The position numbers and the translations under genes were made by a program. Source: Bacillus_AD sp047238185 (GTDB lineage Bacteria; Bacillota; Bacilli; Bacillales; DSM-1321). From it: a DNA stretch of 64,000 nt. Numbering within the stretch: position 1 is the stretch's first letter; each line of letters begins with the position of its first letter. This document shows positions 48,930-57,911 of this stretch, one piece after another. The stretch is taken from assembly GCF_047238185.1 (NCBI RefSeq), contig NZ_JBDFMI010000006.1:806001-870000 (forward strand). Direction: 5' to 3'. Under the pieces are notes generated by a model. The model had not been told where the DNA came from, did no database searches, and was given only the letters and a program-made list of their open reading frames with translations.

Positions 48930-50543
48930 TTGCCGACAAGTTGGTATCAAGCAGTTCCGGCAATTATTGATTTAGTTGTAATGGACCAACCTAAGTCTGT
49001 ATTGGATATTGGAGTTGGTTTTGGAAAATATGGACTTTTGCTCCGTGAAGCATTCGATATTCCGTACGAAAGGTATGAGAAAGCGGATTGGCATTTGCAA
49101 GTGGACGGCATTGAAGGATTTGAAGGGTATAGAAACCCAGTACATGATTATGTATATGACCGCATGCATTATGGGAATGTTTTTAACATTCTTCCCGAGT
49201 TGGACCAGAAGTACGACACTTTATTATTAATCGACGTCCTTGAGCATTTTGAAAAAGAAGAAGGGCTCCGGTTAATTGATGACCTATTATCGATCACGAA
49301 CACATCATTGATCGTCTCGACTCCCATCATTCCTTCTCCACAAGGAGAATATTTAGGGAATGTCTTGGAAACGCACAGAAGCCGATGGTCGATTGTAGAC
49401 TTTGCCGATTATGATTATCACTTTAGTGAAGTGAAAGTAGGCGATAATGGAGCTTATATTTTTAAGTTCTACCCTACTCCAAAAAAAAAGGCTGAAACAG
49501 GGGATCCTTTAAAGATTGGTTATTTATTGCCTCATCATGGCATGACAGGCGGCATGAAAATGCTATTGAACCAAATGGATTTACTTCGCAAGAGAGGGCA
49601 TCATGTAACAGCTTTTTTTAAAGGGGAGGAGGGATGTTCAGTATTGCCGGATTGGACAGATGTAATCGTGGATAAGGAAGTTTTGGTGCCGCACCACCAT
49701 CTGTTGAAGGACCACACGGATGAGTGCGATGTAGTGGTTGCAGGTTGGATCTATCAATTGGTAGAAATGCAGAATTGGGAAGGGGCAGTCTTTTACTGGG
49801 AACAAGGCCACGAGTCCTTGTTTGGGGATATTCCTGAATACTCGCATATAAACGGCATCCGGAGTAGCTTGGCGCTGTGCTATAAAACAGGCATCCCGAT
49901 CATCAGTGTATCCCGTTTTGTGTCGAGAGTACTGTCTGCCCGTTATGGTCTGGAATCAGAAGTTCTGCCTAATGGGATTGATCCGGATAAGTATGCCCCG
50001 GCCGAAACGAAGGCTATCAGCAGCGAGCCTACTATTCTATTGGTCGGTAATCCGAATTTGCGATTCAAATCTTTTAATGATGCTATCAAAACATTGAATA
50101 TCGTATGGGCGCGCGGACACCGGTTTAAGGTGAAATGGATTTGCCAGGCCCGCCCAAATGTAACGGCCGCTTTTCCTATTGAATATATTGTCCATCCAAA
50201 AGAAACGGATTTGATAAACCATTATCAGCAGGCAGATTTATTTTTGTATACTTCCTGGTATGAAGGCTTCGGCATGCCGCCGTTAGAGGCAATGTCCTGC
50301 GGGGTTCCAGTGATAACGACAAATTGCGGAGGCGTTGAAGAATATGCCTTCAATGGCTACAATTGTTTGATGGCAGAGCCAGGGGACAGTTGGAAATTGG
50401 CGGAACATGTCGCTGCACTTTTAGATGATCCGGCGAGAAGGGAAACACTGGCGGCTAACGGCAGAAGGACTGCTACTACGTTTCATTATGATCAAATTAT
50501 CCCGCAGCTGGAATCTTATATGAGAAAACTGCTGCATGAATAA
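48930..50543 (+). CDS. Methyltransferase-GT4 glycosyltransferase fusion
   Basis: This 537-residue protein joins an N-terminal SAM-dependent methyltransferase (about residues 1-190: SVLDIGVGFGKYGLLLREAF, LLIDVLEHFEKEEG) to a GT-B glycosyltransferase family 4 domain (about 195-537). The latter begins KIGYLLPHHGMTGGMKMLLNQM and has the E-x7-E motif in YEGFGMPPLEAMSCGVPVI. The fusion suggests adding a sugar and capping it by O-methylation, as in the methylated terminal sugar of the BclA oligosaccharide; that link is inference. TTG 48930 follows AAGGAGG inside the end of the previous gene, so the two are coupled. Confidence 0.9.
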   Translation: MPTSWYQAVPAIIDLVVMDQPKSVLDIGVGFGKYGLLLREAFDIPYERYEKADWHLQVDGIEGFEGYRNPVHDYVYDRMHYGNVFNILPELDQKYDTLLLIDVLEHFEKEEGLRLIDDLLSITNTSLIVSTPIIPSPQGEYLGNVLETHRSRWSIVDFADYDYHFSEVKVGDNGAYIFKFYPTPKKKAETGDPLKIGYLLPHHGMTGGMKMLLNQMDLLRKRGHHVTAFFKGEEGCSVLPDWTDVIVDKEVLVPHHHLLKDHTDECDVVVAGWIYQLVEMQNWEGAVFYWEQGHESLFGDIPEYSHINGIRSSLALCYKTGIPIISVSRFVSRVLSARYGLESEVLPNGIDPDKYAPAETKAISSEPTILLVGNPNLRFKSFNDAIKTLNIVWARGHRFKVKWICQARPNVTAAFPIEYIVHPKETDLINHYQQADLFLYTSWYEGFGMPPLEAMSCGVPVITTNCGGVEEYAFNGYNCLMAEPGDSWKLAEHVAALLDDPARRETLAANGRRTATTFHYDQIIPQLESYMRKLLHE

Positions 50544-50545
50544 AG

Positions 50546-50580
50546 AAGCCCCAGCCAGTTAAATGGCTGGGGCTTGCTTT
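50546..50580 (+). terminator. Terminator of the glycosyltransferase operon
   Basis: AAGCCCCAGCCA pairs perfectly with TGGCTGGGGCTT (12 bp, 6-base loop) just after the stop codon, followed by GCTTTAC. The T tract is short. Confidence 0.82.
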
Positions 50581-50652
50581 ACTAGTAGGAAACTTCATCT
50601 GTGAATATCTTTAGCTGCAAGCGCCATCCCCCTTGAGGTCATCATCCAAGCT

Positions 50653-50684
50653 ACTGTCAAAGGCAAAGAGCCTTCTTTGACAGT
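50653..50684 (-). terminator. Hairpin after yhgE, weak terminator
   Basis: ACTGTCAAAGG-C... pairs with GCCTTCTTTGACAGT (one bulge). There is no clear T run on the minus strand, so it may only stabilise the yhgE transcript end. Confidence 0.4.
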
Positions 50685-50734
50685 GTCCCGTTTTATGCTT
50701 TCCGGGGATAAGCGGGCGTTTTCCACAGTAGTGG

Positions 50735-53035
50735 TTAATCAAGTGCAGATTGGCTTGACGCCCGAGACTTGCCGGCTAGTGAAACGATCCCGATTAAAAT
50801 GGCTGCTAAGACTAGATAAATAAGCAGGATAGCCATATTGCCCCATGCCGAACTGAGATTATCCAAGGATATGAGGGCGCGGAAGCTATCGATTGAATAG
50901 CGCATCGGCAGCCATGCACTTAGTGTGCGCAGGCCTTCAGGAAGCATGGCGACAGGCAAGCTTGCCCCTGTAGTGGATAATTGAAGGACAAGGAATGCAA
51001 CAGCAAGAAAACGACCGATGTTTCCGGCAAGTGCGATCAGGAAGAAGACAATTGCTAAAAACGTAATACTGGCTACAATCGCAAAAATCATCAAAAGAAG
51101 GCCATTGGTGACATTTAATTTGATAAAGAATAAAGTAAAAGCACTCATGACTATAGCTTGTATAGCAGCAAGCCCAGCCAATTTAGAGAATGTGATTCCA
51201 AACCATTTCAAAGCAGAGATTTCACTGTCTGCCGGTCTTCTGATGTCAAATAATAAGGTCAAAATAAGTACGCCTACAAAAAGGGCAAGAGACAGGATAT
51301 ATGGAGCATTAGCATATCTGTACATCGGAAATGAATGAATGGTTTTACCCTGAAGTTCAACAGGGGAGGCGAACATTTGAATATTATTATCGTTCACGCT
51401 CAGCTCATTGACCCGATCTCCGCCGCTTTTTAATCCGGAAGCCAGTTGCATACTGCCGTCTTCCAGCTGGCCAATGCCCGCATTCACTTTTGTGACACCA
51501 TCTGTAAGGGCTGTCCATCCGGTTTTAACAGTTTGGTTCCCGTCATTTACTTGAACCATGCCCGTATTTAATTTTTGGGCGCCGTCTGTAAGCGTTTTCC
51601 ATCCGCTGTTTACTGATTGGTTTCCATTGCTGATTGTTGCCATTCCGTTATCCAGTGTAGCGACAGAAGAGGTTAACTTATTCCAAGAACCCGTTAAGGA
51701 AGCGTTTCCATTTGAAAGCTGGCCTGCTCCGTTTGCTAATTTGGAAGAACCCTGTACGATTTGTGTTTGTCCTTCTACTAATTTAGCAAGGCCTCCATTT
51801 AATTGTGCAGCTCCTGGAACGGCCTGTGCAAGACCTCCGGCTACTTGATCGGCCCCTGCTTTCAGCAATCCGGACTTATCCTTTAATTGATTCAATCCGC
51901 CTGCTAATTGTTTACTGCCTGTGAGCAATTTTTGGAAGTCTGGGCTGGCAGCCAAAATCGGCCCCAGTAAAGGATGTTTGGCCATTTGTTCAAGCCCAGC
52001 CGCAATTTGCTGTGCTCCCGGTTCCAATTGGGTTCCGATAGCGCTGGCGGCAGCGCCTACTCCATTGGCTAATTCTTTGCTTCCCGGGGCTAATTTGGAT
52101 AAGCCGTCATTTAAAGCGCTGCTTCCATTTTGAGCAGATTTAAGGCCGGATAGAACCTGGCCTGATCCTGCCTGAAGGGAATTGGCACCTTTCTCAAGTT
52201 CCTTTGCACCGGCGGCAAGTTGATTGATGCCTCCTGATCCTCCGCGCAATGCTTGCAACAATTGGCTTGTTCCGTTTTTGGCCTGAACAGTCCCAGCAGC
52301 CAATTTGGAGATATCGGATGTTTTCGACTGAAGAGATTGAAGCATTGTGTTTGTGCCATTTTTCAATTCATTTGTTCCGTCAGCCAATTTAGAGATATCA
52401 GCGGATTTTGTTTGGAGAGACTCAAGAATCTTTCCTGTTCCGTCTTTTAATGTAACTGAACCTTCATGGAGTTTATTGGAGCCTTCTGCGCCGTCAGTAA
52501 ATCCGGATGCTACTTGTCCCAGTTGTGCAAACATGTTCTGGGCGTAAGTTGCCGTGATTTTGTTGGCTAATTGTTCCCGAATTTTTTCAGTGGCACTCTT
52601 GGTGACTTGAGCTGCCATGAAATGCAATCCTTCATTTTGAGTGTATTTCAGTTCGGGAATGGTCGGATTGGCTGTTAATACGGTAGTGACTTTCTCTGAA
52701 AAATCTTTAGGAATTTCGATGACCATATAATAGTCTAAGTTTTTCATGCCTTCTTTTGCTTCTCGGGCACTGACGAAATCCCATCCCATTGTCTTGTTCT
52801 GCTTTAAATCAGCTACTAAATCTTTTCCGACATTGACCGGTGTATCGCCTGACATAGCACCATGATCTTCATTGACGACAGCGACAGGCAAATTGGACAG
52901 GTTGTCGTAAGGGCCCCAGGAAGGTGTTAAAATAATGGCTGCAAAAATGAGGGGAACCAGGATAGCGGCAATGAGCGCAATCATCACGCCTTTCCTATCT
53001 TTCATTCTAGCTAATGATACAGCAGAATCTTTCAT
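50735..53035 (-). CDS. yhgE: YhgE/Pip-family membrane protein
   Basis: This 766-residue protein belongs to the YhgE/Pip (phage infection protein) family, related to the type VII secretion protein EsaA. One membrane segment at residues 16-36 is followed by an extracytoplasmic region (to about 565). The central part (about 170-560) is a long run of short repeats like LADGTNELKNGTNTML and LAAGTVQAKNGTSQLL, expected to form a helical or coiled stalk. Five or six C-terminal segments form an ABC-2-like membrane domain. Function is uncertain; in other species members serve as phage receptors or in export. ATG 53035 follows TTGGAGG. A 38-bp palindrome lies at its promoter. Confidence 0.92.
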   Translation of the reverse strand: MKDSAVSLARMKDRKGVMIALIAAILVPLIFAAIILTPSWGPYDNLSNLPVAVVNEDHGAMSGDTPVNVGKDLVADLKQNKTMGWDFVSAREAKEGMKNLDYYMVIEIPKDFSEKVTTVLTANPTIPELKYTQNEGLHFMAAQVTKSATEKIREQLANKITATYAQNMFAQLGQVASGFTDGAEGSNKLHEGSVTLKDGTGKILESLQTKSADISKLADGTNELKNGTNTMLQSLQSKTSDISKLAAGTVQAKNGTSQLLQALRGGSGGINQLAAGAKELEKGANSLQAGSGQVLSGLKSAQNGSSALNDGLSKLAPGSKELANGVGAAASAIGTQLEPGAQQIAAGLEQMAKHPLLGPILAASPDFQKLLTGSKQLAGGLNQLKDKSGLLKAGADQVAGGLAQAVPGAAQLNGGLAKLVEGQTQIVQGSSKLANGAGQLSNGNASLTGSWNKLTSSVATLDNGMATISNGNQSVNSGWKTLTDGAQKLNTGMVQVNDGNQTVKTGWTALTDGVTKVNAGIGQLEDGSMQLASGLKSGGDRVNELSVNDNNIQMFASPVELQGKTIHSFPMYRYANAPYILSLALFVGVLILTLLFDIRRPADSEISALKWFGITFSKLAGLAAIQAIVMSAFTLFFIKLNVTNGLLLMIFAIVASITFLAIVFFLIALAGNIGRFLAVAFLVLQLSTTGASLPVAMLPEGLRTLSAWLPMRYSIDSFRALISLDNLSSAWGNMAILLIYLVLAAILIGIVSLAGKSRASSQSALD

Positions 53036-53064
53036 ACATAACCTCCAATATATTTAGTTTTTGG

Positions 53065-53102
53065 TTAAGAGTAAAATGAATGACCATTCATTTTACTCTT
53101 AA
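53065..53102. promoter_or_regulatory. 38-bp palindrome, TetR-type operator of yhgE
   Basis: Two perfect 18-bp arms (53065-53082 and 53085-53102) flank a 2-base centre. The core, ATGAATGACCATTCAT, is typical of TetR-family operators. It lies 30 bases upstream of the yhgE start, immediately downstream of a TATAAT-like box (minus strand, about 53102-53110). yhgE homologues are often regulated by TetR proteins; none is encoded nearby. Confidence 0.8.
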
Positions 53103-53499
53103 TTATATAATATTCTGAATAGTATATAAAAAACCTCTTTTTATTCATCAAATTTTTTCTGTTTTAGACAAAAAGCATGTCTAATGCACTAACACCAAAG
53201 TATGGCGAACATATAAAAGGCGATAGATTAGAAGAGATTTTTTCATCAAGTTAGCTTTATTCACACTGGTATCATATTGCTGTTTTTGGATTAATACAGG
53301 AAAAGTGCTTGTTCCCGCCCTTCATTAAAGGACTATCGACAGGTTATATGCAGAGTGCGGCAAGGTATGATTGATGCTTGTTGGAATTGCGGTAGTGGTT
53401 TTAGCTGGGCACTATTTTTACCGTTATTTGAAAAGTACTTGTGTACGAGGATTACAATTCCCTTTTTGTGGTAAATCTTCTAAAAAGGAGATGACGAAT
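53103..53499. other. Intergenic region between yhgE and the 53500 gene
   Basis: About 400 bases with no confident gene. The frame of the next gene is open from TTG 53371, which would add a membrane segment (VGIAVVVLAGHYFYRYL) and has AAGG nearby; this longer form is possible but less well supported than the start at 53500. I see no RNA element. Confidence 0.4.
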
Positions 53500-53844
53500 A
53501 TGGATGATGAAAAAACAATTTATTATATTAGTATACAAAGTGGGGAGATTTCAGAGCAAGCTGGAGAAGCAGATAGCCAGTTCTGTATTGTAGCAACGCA
53601 AAAGGAATATCAAGATTTGCAATTATTGTCCAACCAATTGTACGAAAGTGATGTGAAAACGTACGGAAGGTCGCAGATTCCCTTTTTGGAGTATCATCAT
53701 GATCCCCAGAACGATGAATACGATCACCGATTGATTAAACTATATAGCAAAATATATGAACTGGGGGATGAAGAGACCAAATCCCATATCGGAGCGATGG
53801 GCATCCTGGAAAAAACCTCACTGAATAATGAAGATACCTTTTAA
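53500..53844 (+). CDS. Small conserved soluble protein, unknown
   Basis: This 114-residue acidic protein (MDDEKTIYYISIQSGEISEQ, IPFLEYHHDPQNDEYD, KIYELGDEETKSHI) resembles a small conserved protein found across bacilli, sometimes labelled a hydrolase without evidence. The HH-D segment in EYHHDPQND could bind a metal. ATG 53500 has AAAAAGGAG 9 bases upstream. The upstream extension to TTG 53371 would add a membrane anchor. It stands alone and ends in a terminator. Confidence 0.7.
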   Translation: MDDEKTIYYISIQSGEISEQAGEADSQFCIVATQKEYQDLQLLSNQLYESDVKTYGRSQIPFLEYHHDPQNDEYDHRLIKLYSKIYELGDEETKSHIGAMGILEKTSLNNEDTF

Positions 53845-53856
53845 TAGTGGTGCAAA

Positions 53857-53888
53857 AAAAACAGTTTTCAAATGAAAGCTGTTTTTTT
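53857..53888 (+). terminator. Rho-independent terminator
   Basis: AAAAACAGTTTTC pairs with GAAAGCTGTTTTT (one G-T pair, 4-base loop) and is followed by more Ts. Confidence 0.87.
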
Positions 53889-53944
53889 GATATAGTGACC
53901 CAATCCGGGAAAGAAAAAAGTTTTAAAAACATTCGCTAAAACCA

Positions 53945-53973
53945 TTGACAAGCGGTAATGATAATCATTATCA
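53945..53973 (+). promoter_or_regulatory. Fur-controlled promoter of yclNOPQ (Fur box 1)
   Basis: TTGACA (53945-53950) is followed by TGATAATCATTATCA (53959-53973), a perfect match to the Fur 7-1-7 consensus. A -10-like TTATCA lies 17 bases after the -35, inside the Fur box. Fur with Fe2+ should block this promoter. Confidence 0.92.
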
Positions 53974-54065
53974 TTTATAGTGTAGTTATATTCTCAATAT
54001 TGGTAAGTAAGGATAAGAATAAGATTTCGCGAAATCATAGAAGATTTATTTTTTTTGCTGATAAA

Positions 54066-54080
54066 TGAGAATGATTATCT
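54066..54080 (+). promoter_or_regulatory. Second Fur box
   Basis: TGAGAATGATTATCT matches the 7-1-7 Fur consensus at 13 of 15 positions. It lies about 100 bases downstream of box 1 and 50 before the first gene, and may strengthen repression. Confidence 0.65.
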
Positions 54081-54130
54081 TTTGAAGAGAAAATGTCATC
54101 AAATGGCAGGTTGTTGAAGAGAGGATACTT

Positions 54131-55081
54131 ATGAAGAAGAGATACTTACTTGTGGCATTGATCCTATTATCATTTATAAGCATCTTCATCGGAGTGAGTG
54201 ATGTATCTCCCTTGGATTTGTTCAGCTTGAGCGATGAACAAGCTGAAATTCTATTGATCAGCCGATTGCCCCGGCTCGTCAGCATAATTGTGGCAGGAAT
54301 GAGTATGAGTCTTGCCGGATTGATTATGCAGCAGTTGACAAGGAATAAATTTGTTTCGCCGACAACGGCGGGAACAATGGACTCCGCCCGGTTGGGGATT
54401 ATGGTGAGTATGCTTGTTTTTACATCGGCTTCCCAAATGGAAAAGGTGATTGTCGCTTTTGTTTTTGCATTGGCGGGCACACTTATTTTCATGAAAATAC
54501 TCGATAGGATAAAATTCAAGGATGCGATTTTTATTCCTCTTGTAGGCTTGATGTTCGGTAATATCGTGAATTCGATTACCACGTTTTTTGCCTATAAACA
54601 CAATCTGATCCAAAACATGTCTGCATGGCTGCAGGGGGATTTCTCCGGCATTATGAGAGGCAGATATGAAATGATCTATATTTCGATCCCTTTGATGATA
54701 ATTGCTTATTTATTTGCCAATAAATTCACAGTTGCAGGGATGGGCGAGGATTTTGCCTTAAATCTGGGACTGAAATATAAGAGAGTAGTCAATACCGGCT
54801 TGATTTTAGTGGCAATGATTACAGCTGTTGTGATCCTGACAGTCGGGACAATCCCTTTTCTAGGGCTGATCATACCGAATATCGTTTCAATCTATAAGGG
54901 AGATCATCTGAAGAATAATCTTCCCCACACAGCTCTGTTGGGGGCAGTGTTTATACTTGCTTGCGATGTGCTCGGCCGTTTGGTCATCTTCCCATACGAA
55001 ATTCCGATTGGAATGACAGTCGGTGTGATAGGCAGTGCCATCTTTGCTTACTTGCTATTAAGGAGAAAGGCCTATGAATGA
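54131..55081 (+). CDS. yclN: Iron-siderophore ABC permease YclN
   Basis: This 316-residue FecCD-type permease has about nine or ten membrane segments. It has PRLVSIIVAGMSMSLAGLIMQQLTRN at the start, and the conserved G-x-x-x-P region VGTIPFLGLIIPNIV that contacts the ATPase. With YclO, YclP and YclQ it imports ferric petrobactin or related catecholate complexes in B. subtilis. ATG 54131 follows GAGAGGA. It overlaps yclO by 8 bases, and a Fur-controlled promoter precedes it. Which siderophore this strain uses cannot be read from the sequence. Confidence 0.93.
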   Translation: MKKRYLLVALILLSFISIFIGVSDVSPLDLFSLSDEQAEILLISRLPRLVSIIVAGMSMSLAGLIMQQLTRNKFVSPTTAGTMDSARLGIMVSMLVFTSASQMEKVIVAFVFALAGTLIFMKILDRIKFKDAIFIPLVGLMFGNIVNSITTFFAYKHNLIQNMSAWLQGDFSGIMRGRYEMIYISIPLMIIAYLFANKFTVAGMGEDFALNLGLKYKRVVNTGLILVAMITAVVILTVGTIPFLGLIIPNIVSIYKGDHLKNNLPHTALLGAVFILACDVLGRLVIFPYEIPIGMTVGVIGSAIFAYLLLRRKAYE

Positions 55082-56021
55082 TAAAGCAAAACTGGGATTA
55101 GTGGCAATGATTGCTGTTGTCCTGATAGGAGTGTTCATGTTTACGGAAATGGGCAACTACCCGGATTATGTGTTGCCAAGGCGCGGATATAAGATGCTGG
55201 CGGTTGTTCTGACAGGTACATGCATCGCTTTTTCAACAGTCGTCTTCCAGACCATCACAAATAACCGTATATTGACACCGAGCATCATTGGGCTTGATTC
55301 GCTCTATATGCTGATCCAGACGGTGCTGATTTTTGCATTCGGGTCAACAACTTTAACGGTAGTTAATAAAAATGTCAATTTCCTGATAACAGTCGTTCTG
55401 ATGATTGTGTTTGTCGGCTTCCTATACAGGTTGCTTTTCAAGCGTGAAGGGCAAAATCTCTATTTCTTGCTTTTATTGGGGCTGGTCTTTGGGACACTCT
55501 TTCAAAGCGCTTCCACCTTTATGCAAGTCCTTATCGATCCGGATGAGTATACAAGAATTCAAGATAAAATGTTTGCGAGTTTCAATAACGTGAATACAGA
55601 TTTATTAACCATTTCCATTATAGGAGTGGTGGCCATTGCCTTATATTCATTGAGATTCATTAAATATTTGGATGTACTGGCACTGGGAAGGGAGCAAGCC
55701 ATTAACCTGGGAGTCCCTTATGACTATGTGGTTAGAAGGCTGCTTGTTGTTGTAGCGGTCCTGATTTCCATTTCAACCGCATTGGTAGGCCCGATCACAT
55801 TTTTGGGCTTGCTTGTCGTAAATGTAGCCTATCAATTCATTAAGACATATAAGCATACGTATTTGATCCTTGCTTCTGTATTAATCAGTATTGTTTCTCT
55901 GGTCGGCGGCCTTTTGTTGGTGGAGAGAGTATTCACTTTCTCCACTACACTGAGTGTCATCATTAATTTCATCGGTGGCATTTACTTTATATACCTTCTA
56001 CTAAAGGAGAATCGGACATGA
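55074..56021 (+). CDS. yclO: Iron-siderophore ABC permease YclO
   Basis: This 315-residue protein is the second FecCD permease half, with about nine membrane segments. LPRRGYKMLAVVLTGTCIAFSTVVFQTITNN at the start and VGPITFLGLLVVNVAYQ near residue 230 are the family landmarks. It forms a heterodimer with YclN in the membrane. The ATG lies within the end of yclN, and its last 4 bases overlap yclP (ATGA), so the genes are translated as a chain. Confidence 0.93.
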   Translation: MNDKAKLGLVAMIAVVLIGVFMFTEMGNYPDYVLPRRGYKMLAVVLTGTCIAFSTVVFQTITNNRILTPSIIGLDSLYMLIQTVLIFAFGSTTLTVVNKNVNFLITVVLMIVFVGFLYRLLFKREGQNLYFLLLLGLVFGTLFQSASTFMQVLIDPDEYTRIQDKMFASFNNVNTDLLTISIIGVVAIALYSLRFIKYLDVLALGREQAINLGVPYDYVVRRLLVVVAVLISISTALVGPITFLGLLVVNVAYQFIKTYKHTYLILASVLISIVSLVGGLLLVERVFTFSTTLSVIINFIGGIYFIYLLLKENRT

Positions 56022-56776
56022 TAGAAGTAGCGAATGTAACGAAGTTGTATGGTGCGAAAAGTGTTGTGGATGATGTTACTGTCAGCATTCAGAAGGGGAA
56101 GATCACGTCTTTCATCGGACCGAATGGCGCCGGTAAAAGTACGTTGTTGTCGATGATCAGCCGTTTGATTGCCAGAGATACTGGCGAAGTGTTGATTGAG
56201 GGCAATGATATAGGCAAGATCAAAAGCAATGAACTTGCCCGCAAAATTGCAATCCTAAAGCAATCGAACCATATCAATGTTCGTTTGACTATTCGCGAGC
56301 TTGTATCGTTCGGGAGATTCCCATACTCCCAGGGCCGTCTCAAGAAGGATGATTGGGAGAAGGTAGATGAAGCCATCGCATATATGGAATTGACGGATCT
56401 TCAGGATAAGTATCTGGACCAACTCAGCGGCGGCCAAAAGCAGCGGGCATACATAGCAATGGTCATTGCCCAGGATACAGAGTATATTCTGTTGGATGAG
56501 CCGCTCAATAACCTGGATATGAAACATTCCGTCCAAATCATGAAAATCCTTCGCCGGCTTGTAAATGAATTGGATAAGACGATTGTGATCGTCATCCATG
56601 ATATCAATTTTGCCTCCTGCTATTCCGACTATATTGTGGCATTGAAGGACGGCAGGATCGTAAAGGAAGGACCGGCCGATGATATTATCAATTCGGATGT
56701 ACTAAGAGAAATTTATGATATGGATATTGCTATACAAAATGTAAATTGCCAAAAAATATGCGTATATTTTACGTAA
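56018..56776 (+). CDS. yclP: Iron-siderophore ABC ATPase YclP
   Basis: This 252-residue ATPase drives the YclNO permease. Walker A is GPNGAGKST, the signature is LSGGQKQRAYIA, Walker B is YILLDEPLNN and the H-loop is in VIVIHDINFA. The sequence fits the FepC/YclP group of siderophore importers. It overlaps yclO by 4 bases and is followed by yclQ after 22 bases. Confidence 0.94.
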   Translation: MIEVANVTKLYGAKSVVDDVTVSIQKGKITSFIGPNGAGKSTLLSMISRLIARDTGEVLIEGNDIGKIKSNELARKIAILKQSNHINVRLTIRELVSFGRFPYSQGRLKKDDWEKVDEAIAYMELTDLQDKYLDQLSGGQKQRAYIAMVIAQDTEYILLDEPLNNLDMKHSVQIMKILRRLVNELDKTIVIVIHDINFASCYSDYIVALKDGRIVKEGPADDIINSDVLREIYDMDIAIQNVNCQKICVYFT

Positions 56777-56798
56777 ATAATGGACAGAGGTGCAGAAA

Positions 56799-57761
56799 AT
56801 GAAAAAATCGTTAATAACGATTATGTTTGCTCTATTTACACTACTATTGGCGGCATGCGGCACGCAGGAGAAAGCCGATGGCGAGAAGAGCAGCGGCAGC
56901 AATGGAGAACAGAAAGAAATAACGGTTAAGCATGATTACGGCACGACAAAAGTGAAAGTGAATCCGAAAAAAGTCGTTGTATTCGACTTTGGTACTTTGG
57001 ATACTCTTGATAAATTGGGTATTGAAGTGACAGGCGTCCCTAAACAAAATATCCCATCCTATTTGAAGCAATATAACGATGATAAGTATAAGAATGTCGG
57101 CGGCTTAAAGGAACCTGATTTTGAAGCAATCAATGAAATCCAACCTGATTTGATCATCATTTCTGGAAGACAAGCAGATTCATACGACCAATTCAGTGAA
57201 ATTGCCCCTACTATTTATATGGGGGTCGATACGAAGAAGTATATGGAATCATTTAAGAAAAATGTAGAAACAATCGGCCAAATTTTTGACAAGGAAGACC
57301 AAGCAAAAGAAGAATTGGCGAAGGTTGATAACTCTGTGGAAGATTTGAAAGCGAAGGTGGATCCAAGCAAGAAAGGGTTAATCCTTATTTCTGCAGGCGG
57401 CAAGATCAGTGCATTTGGTCCTGGCTCACGCTTTGGAATTATACATGATGAGTTCGGTGTAACGCCAGTGGATAAAAAAATAGATAACTCTACACCACAC
57501 GGCCAAACAGCCTCATTTGAATATGTTTTGAAGGAAAACCCAGACTTCTTATTCGTAGTTGACCGCGATAAAGTTGTACAGGAAAGCGGCAAGGAATCTT
57601 CAACAAAGAAAACAATCGAGAATGATTTAGTTAAAAAGACAAATGCTTATAAAAATGGGCATATTGTTTACTTAGATCCTGATTATTGGTATTTATCCGG
57701 AGGCGGATTGGAATCTGTCTCTGAAATGGTCAATGAAATTTCTAGCGCCATTACAAAATAA
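56799..57761 (+). CDS. yclQ: Siderophore-binding lipoprotein YclQ
   Basis: This 320-residue protein is the substrate-binding lipoprotein of the system. The lipobox LLAAC with the lipidated cysteine (about residue 19) is followed by a Ser/Gly-rich linker. Two lobes of the class III binding fold follow (VVVFDFGTLDTLDKLGIEVTGVP and LILISAGGKISAFGPGSRFG). In B. subtilis YclQ binds petrobactin. ATG 56799 is chosen because AGAGGTG precedes it and the signal peptide MKKSLITIMFALFTLLLAAC starts there; a GTG at 56790 is less likely. Confidence 0.93.
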   Translation: MKKSLITIMFALFTLLLAACGTQEKADGEKSSGSNGEQKEITVKHDYGTTKVKVNPKKVVVFDFGTLDTLDKLGIEVTGVPKQNIPSYLKQYNDDKYKNVGGLKEPDFEAINEIQPDLIIISGRQADSYDQFSEIAPTIYMGVDTKKYMESFKKNVETIGQIFDKEDQAKEELAKVDNSVEDLKAKVDPSKKGLILISAGGKISAFGPGSRFGIIHDEFGVTPVDKKIDNSTPHGQTASFEYVLKENPDFLFVVDRDKVVQESGKESSTKKTIENDLVKKTNAYKNGHIVYLDPDYWYLSGGGLESVSEMVNEISSAITK

Positions 57762-57767
57762 GTGTTG

Positions 57768-57792
57768 AAAAAAGAGCCCCCCTCTTTTTTTT
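57768..57792 (+). terminator. Terminator 1 after yclQ
   Basis: AAAAAAGAG pairs with CTCTTTTTT around CCCCC and runs into eight Ts, 6 bases after the yclQ stop. Confidence 0.8.
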
Positions 57793-57797
57793 ATAAA

Positions 57798-57830
57798 AAA
57801 ACCCGCATCCATATCCCGGATGCGGGTTTT
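57798..57830. terminator. Bidirectional terminator 2, yclQ / flavodoxin
   Basis: AAAACCCGCATCC pairs perfectly with GGATGCGGGTTTT (13 bp, 7-base loop). On the minus strand it is followed by TTTTTTT, so it also ends the flavodoxin gene, whose stop is 80 bases away. Confidence 0.9.
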
Positions 57831-57911
57831 CATGTGGGTAAATGACTGTAAGTCTAGCCAAAAAGGTTTCTGGGAGTAGAAGCTCTCTCGGGCTGCATTG
57901 TTCTCCGTCGC

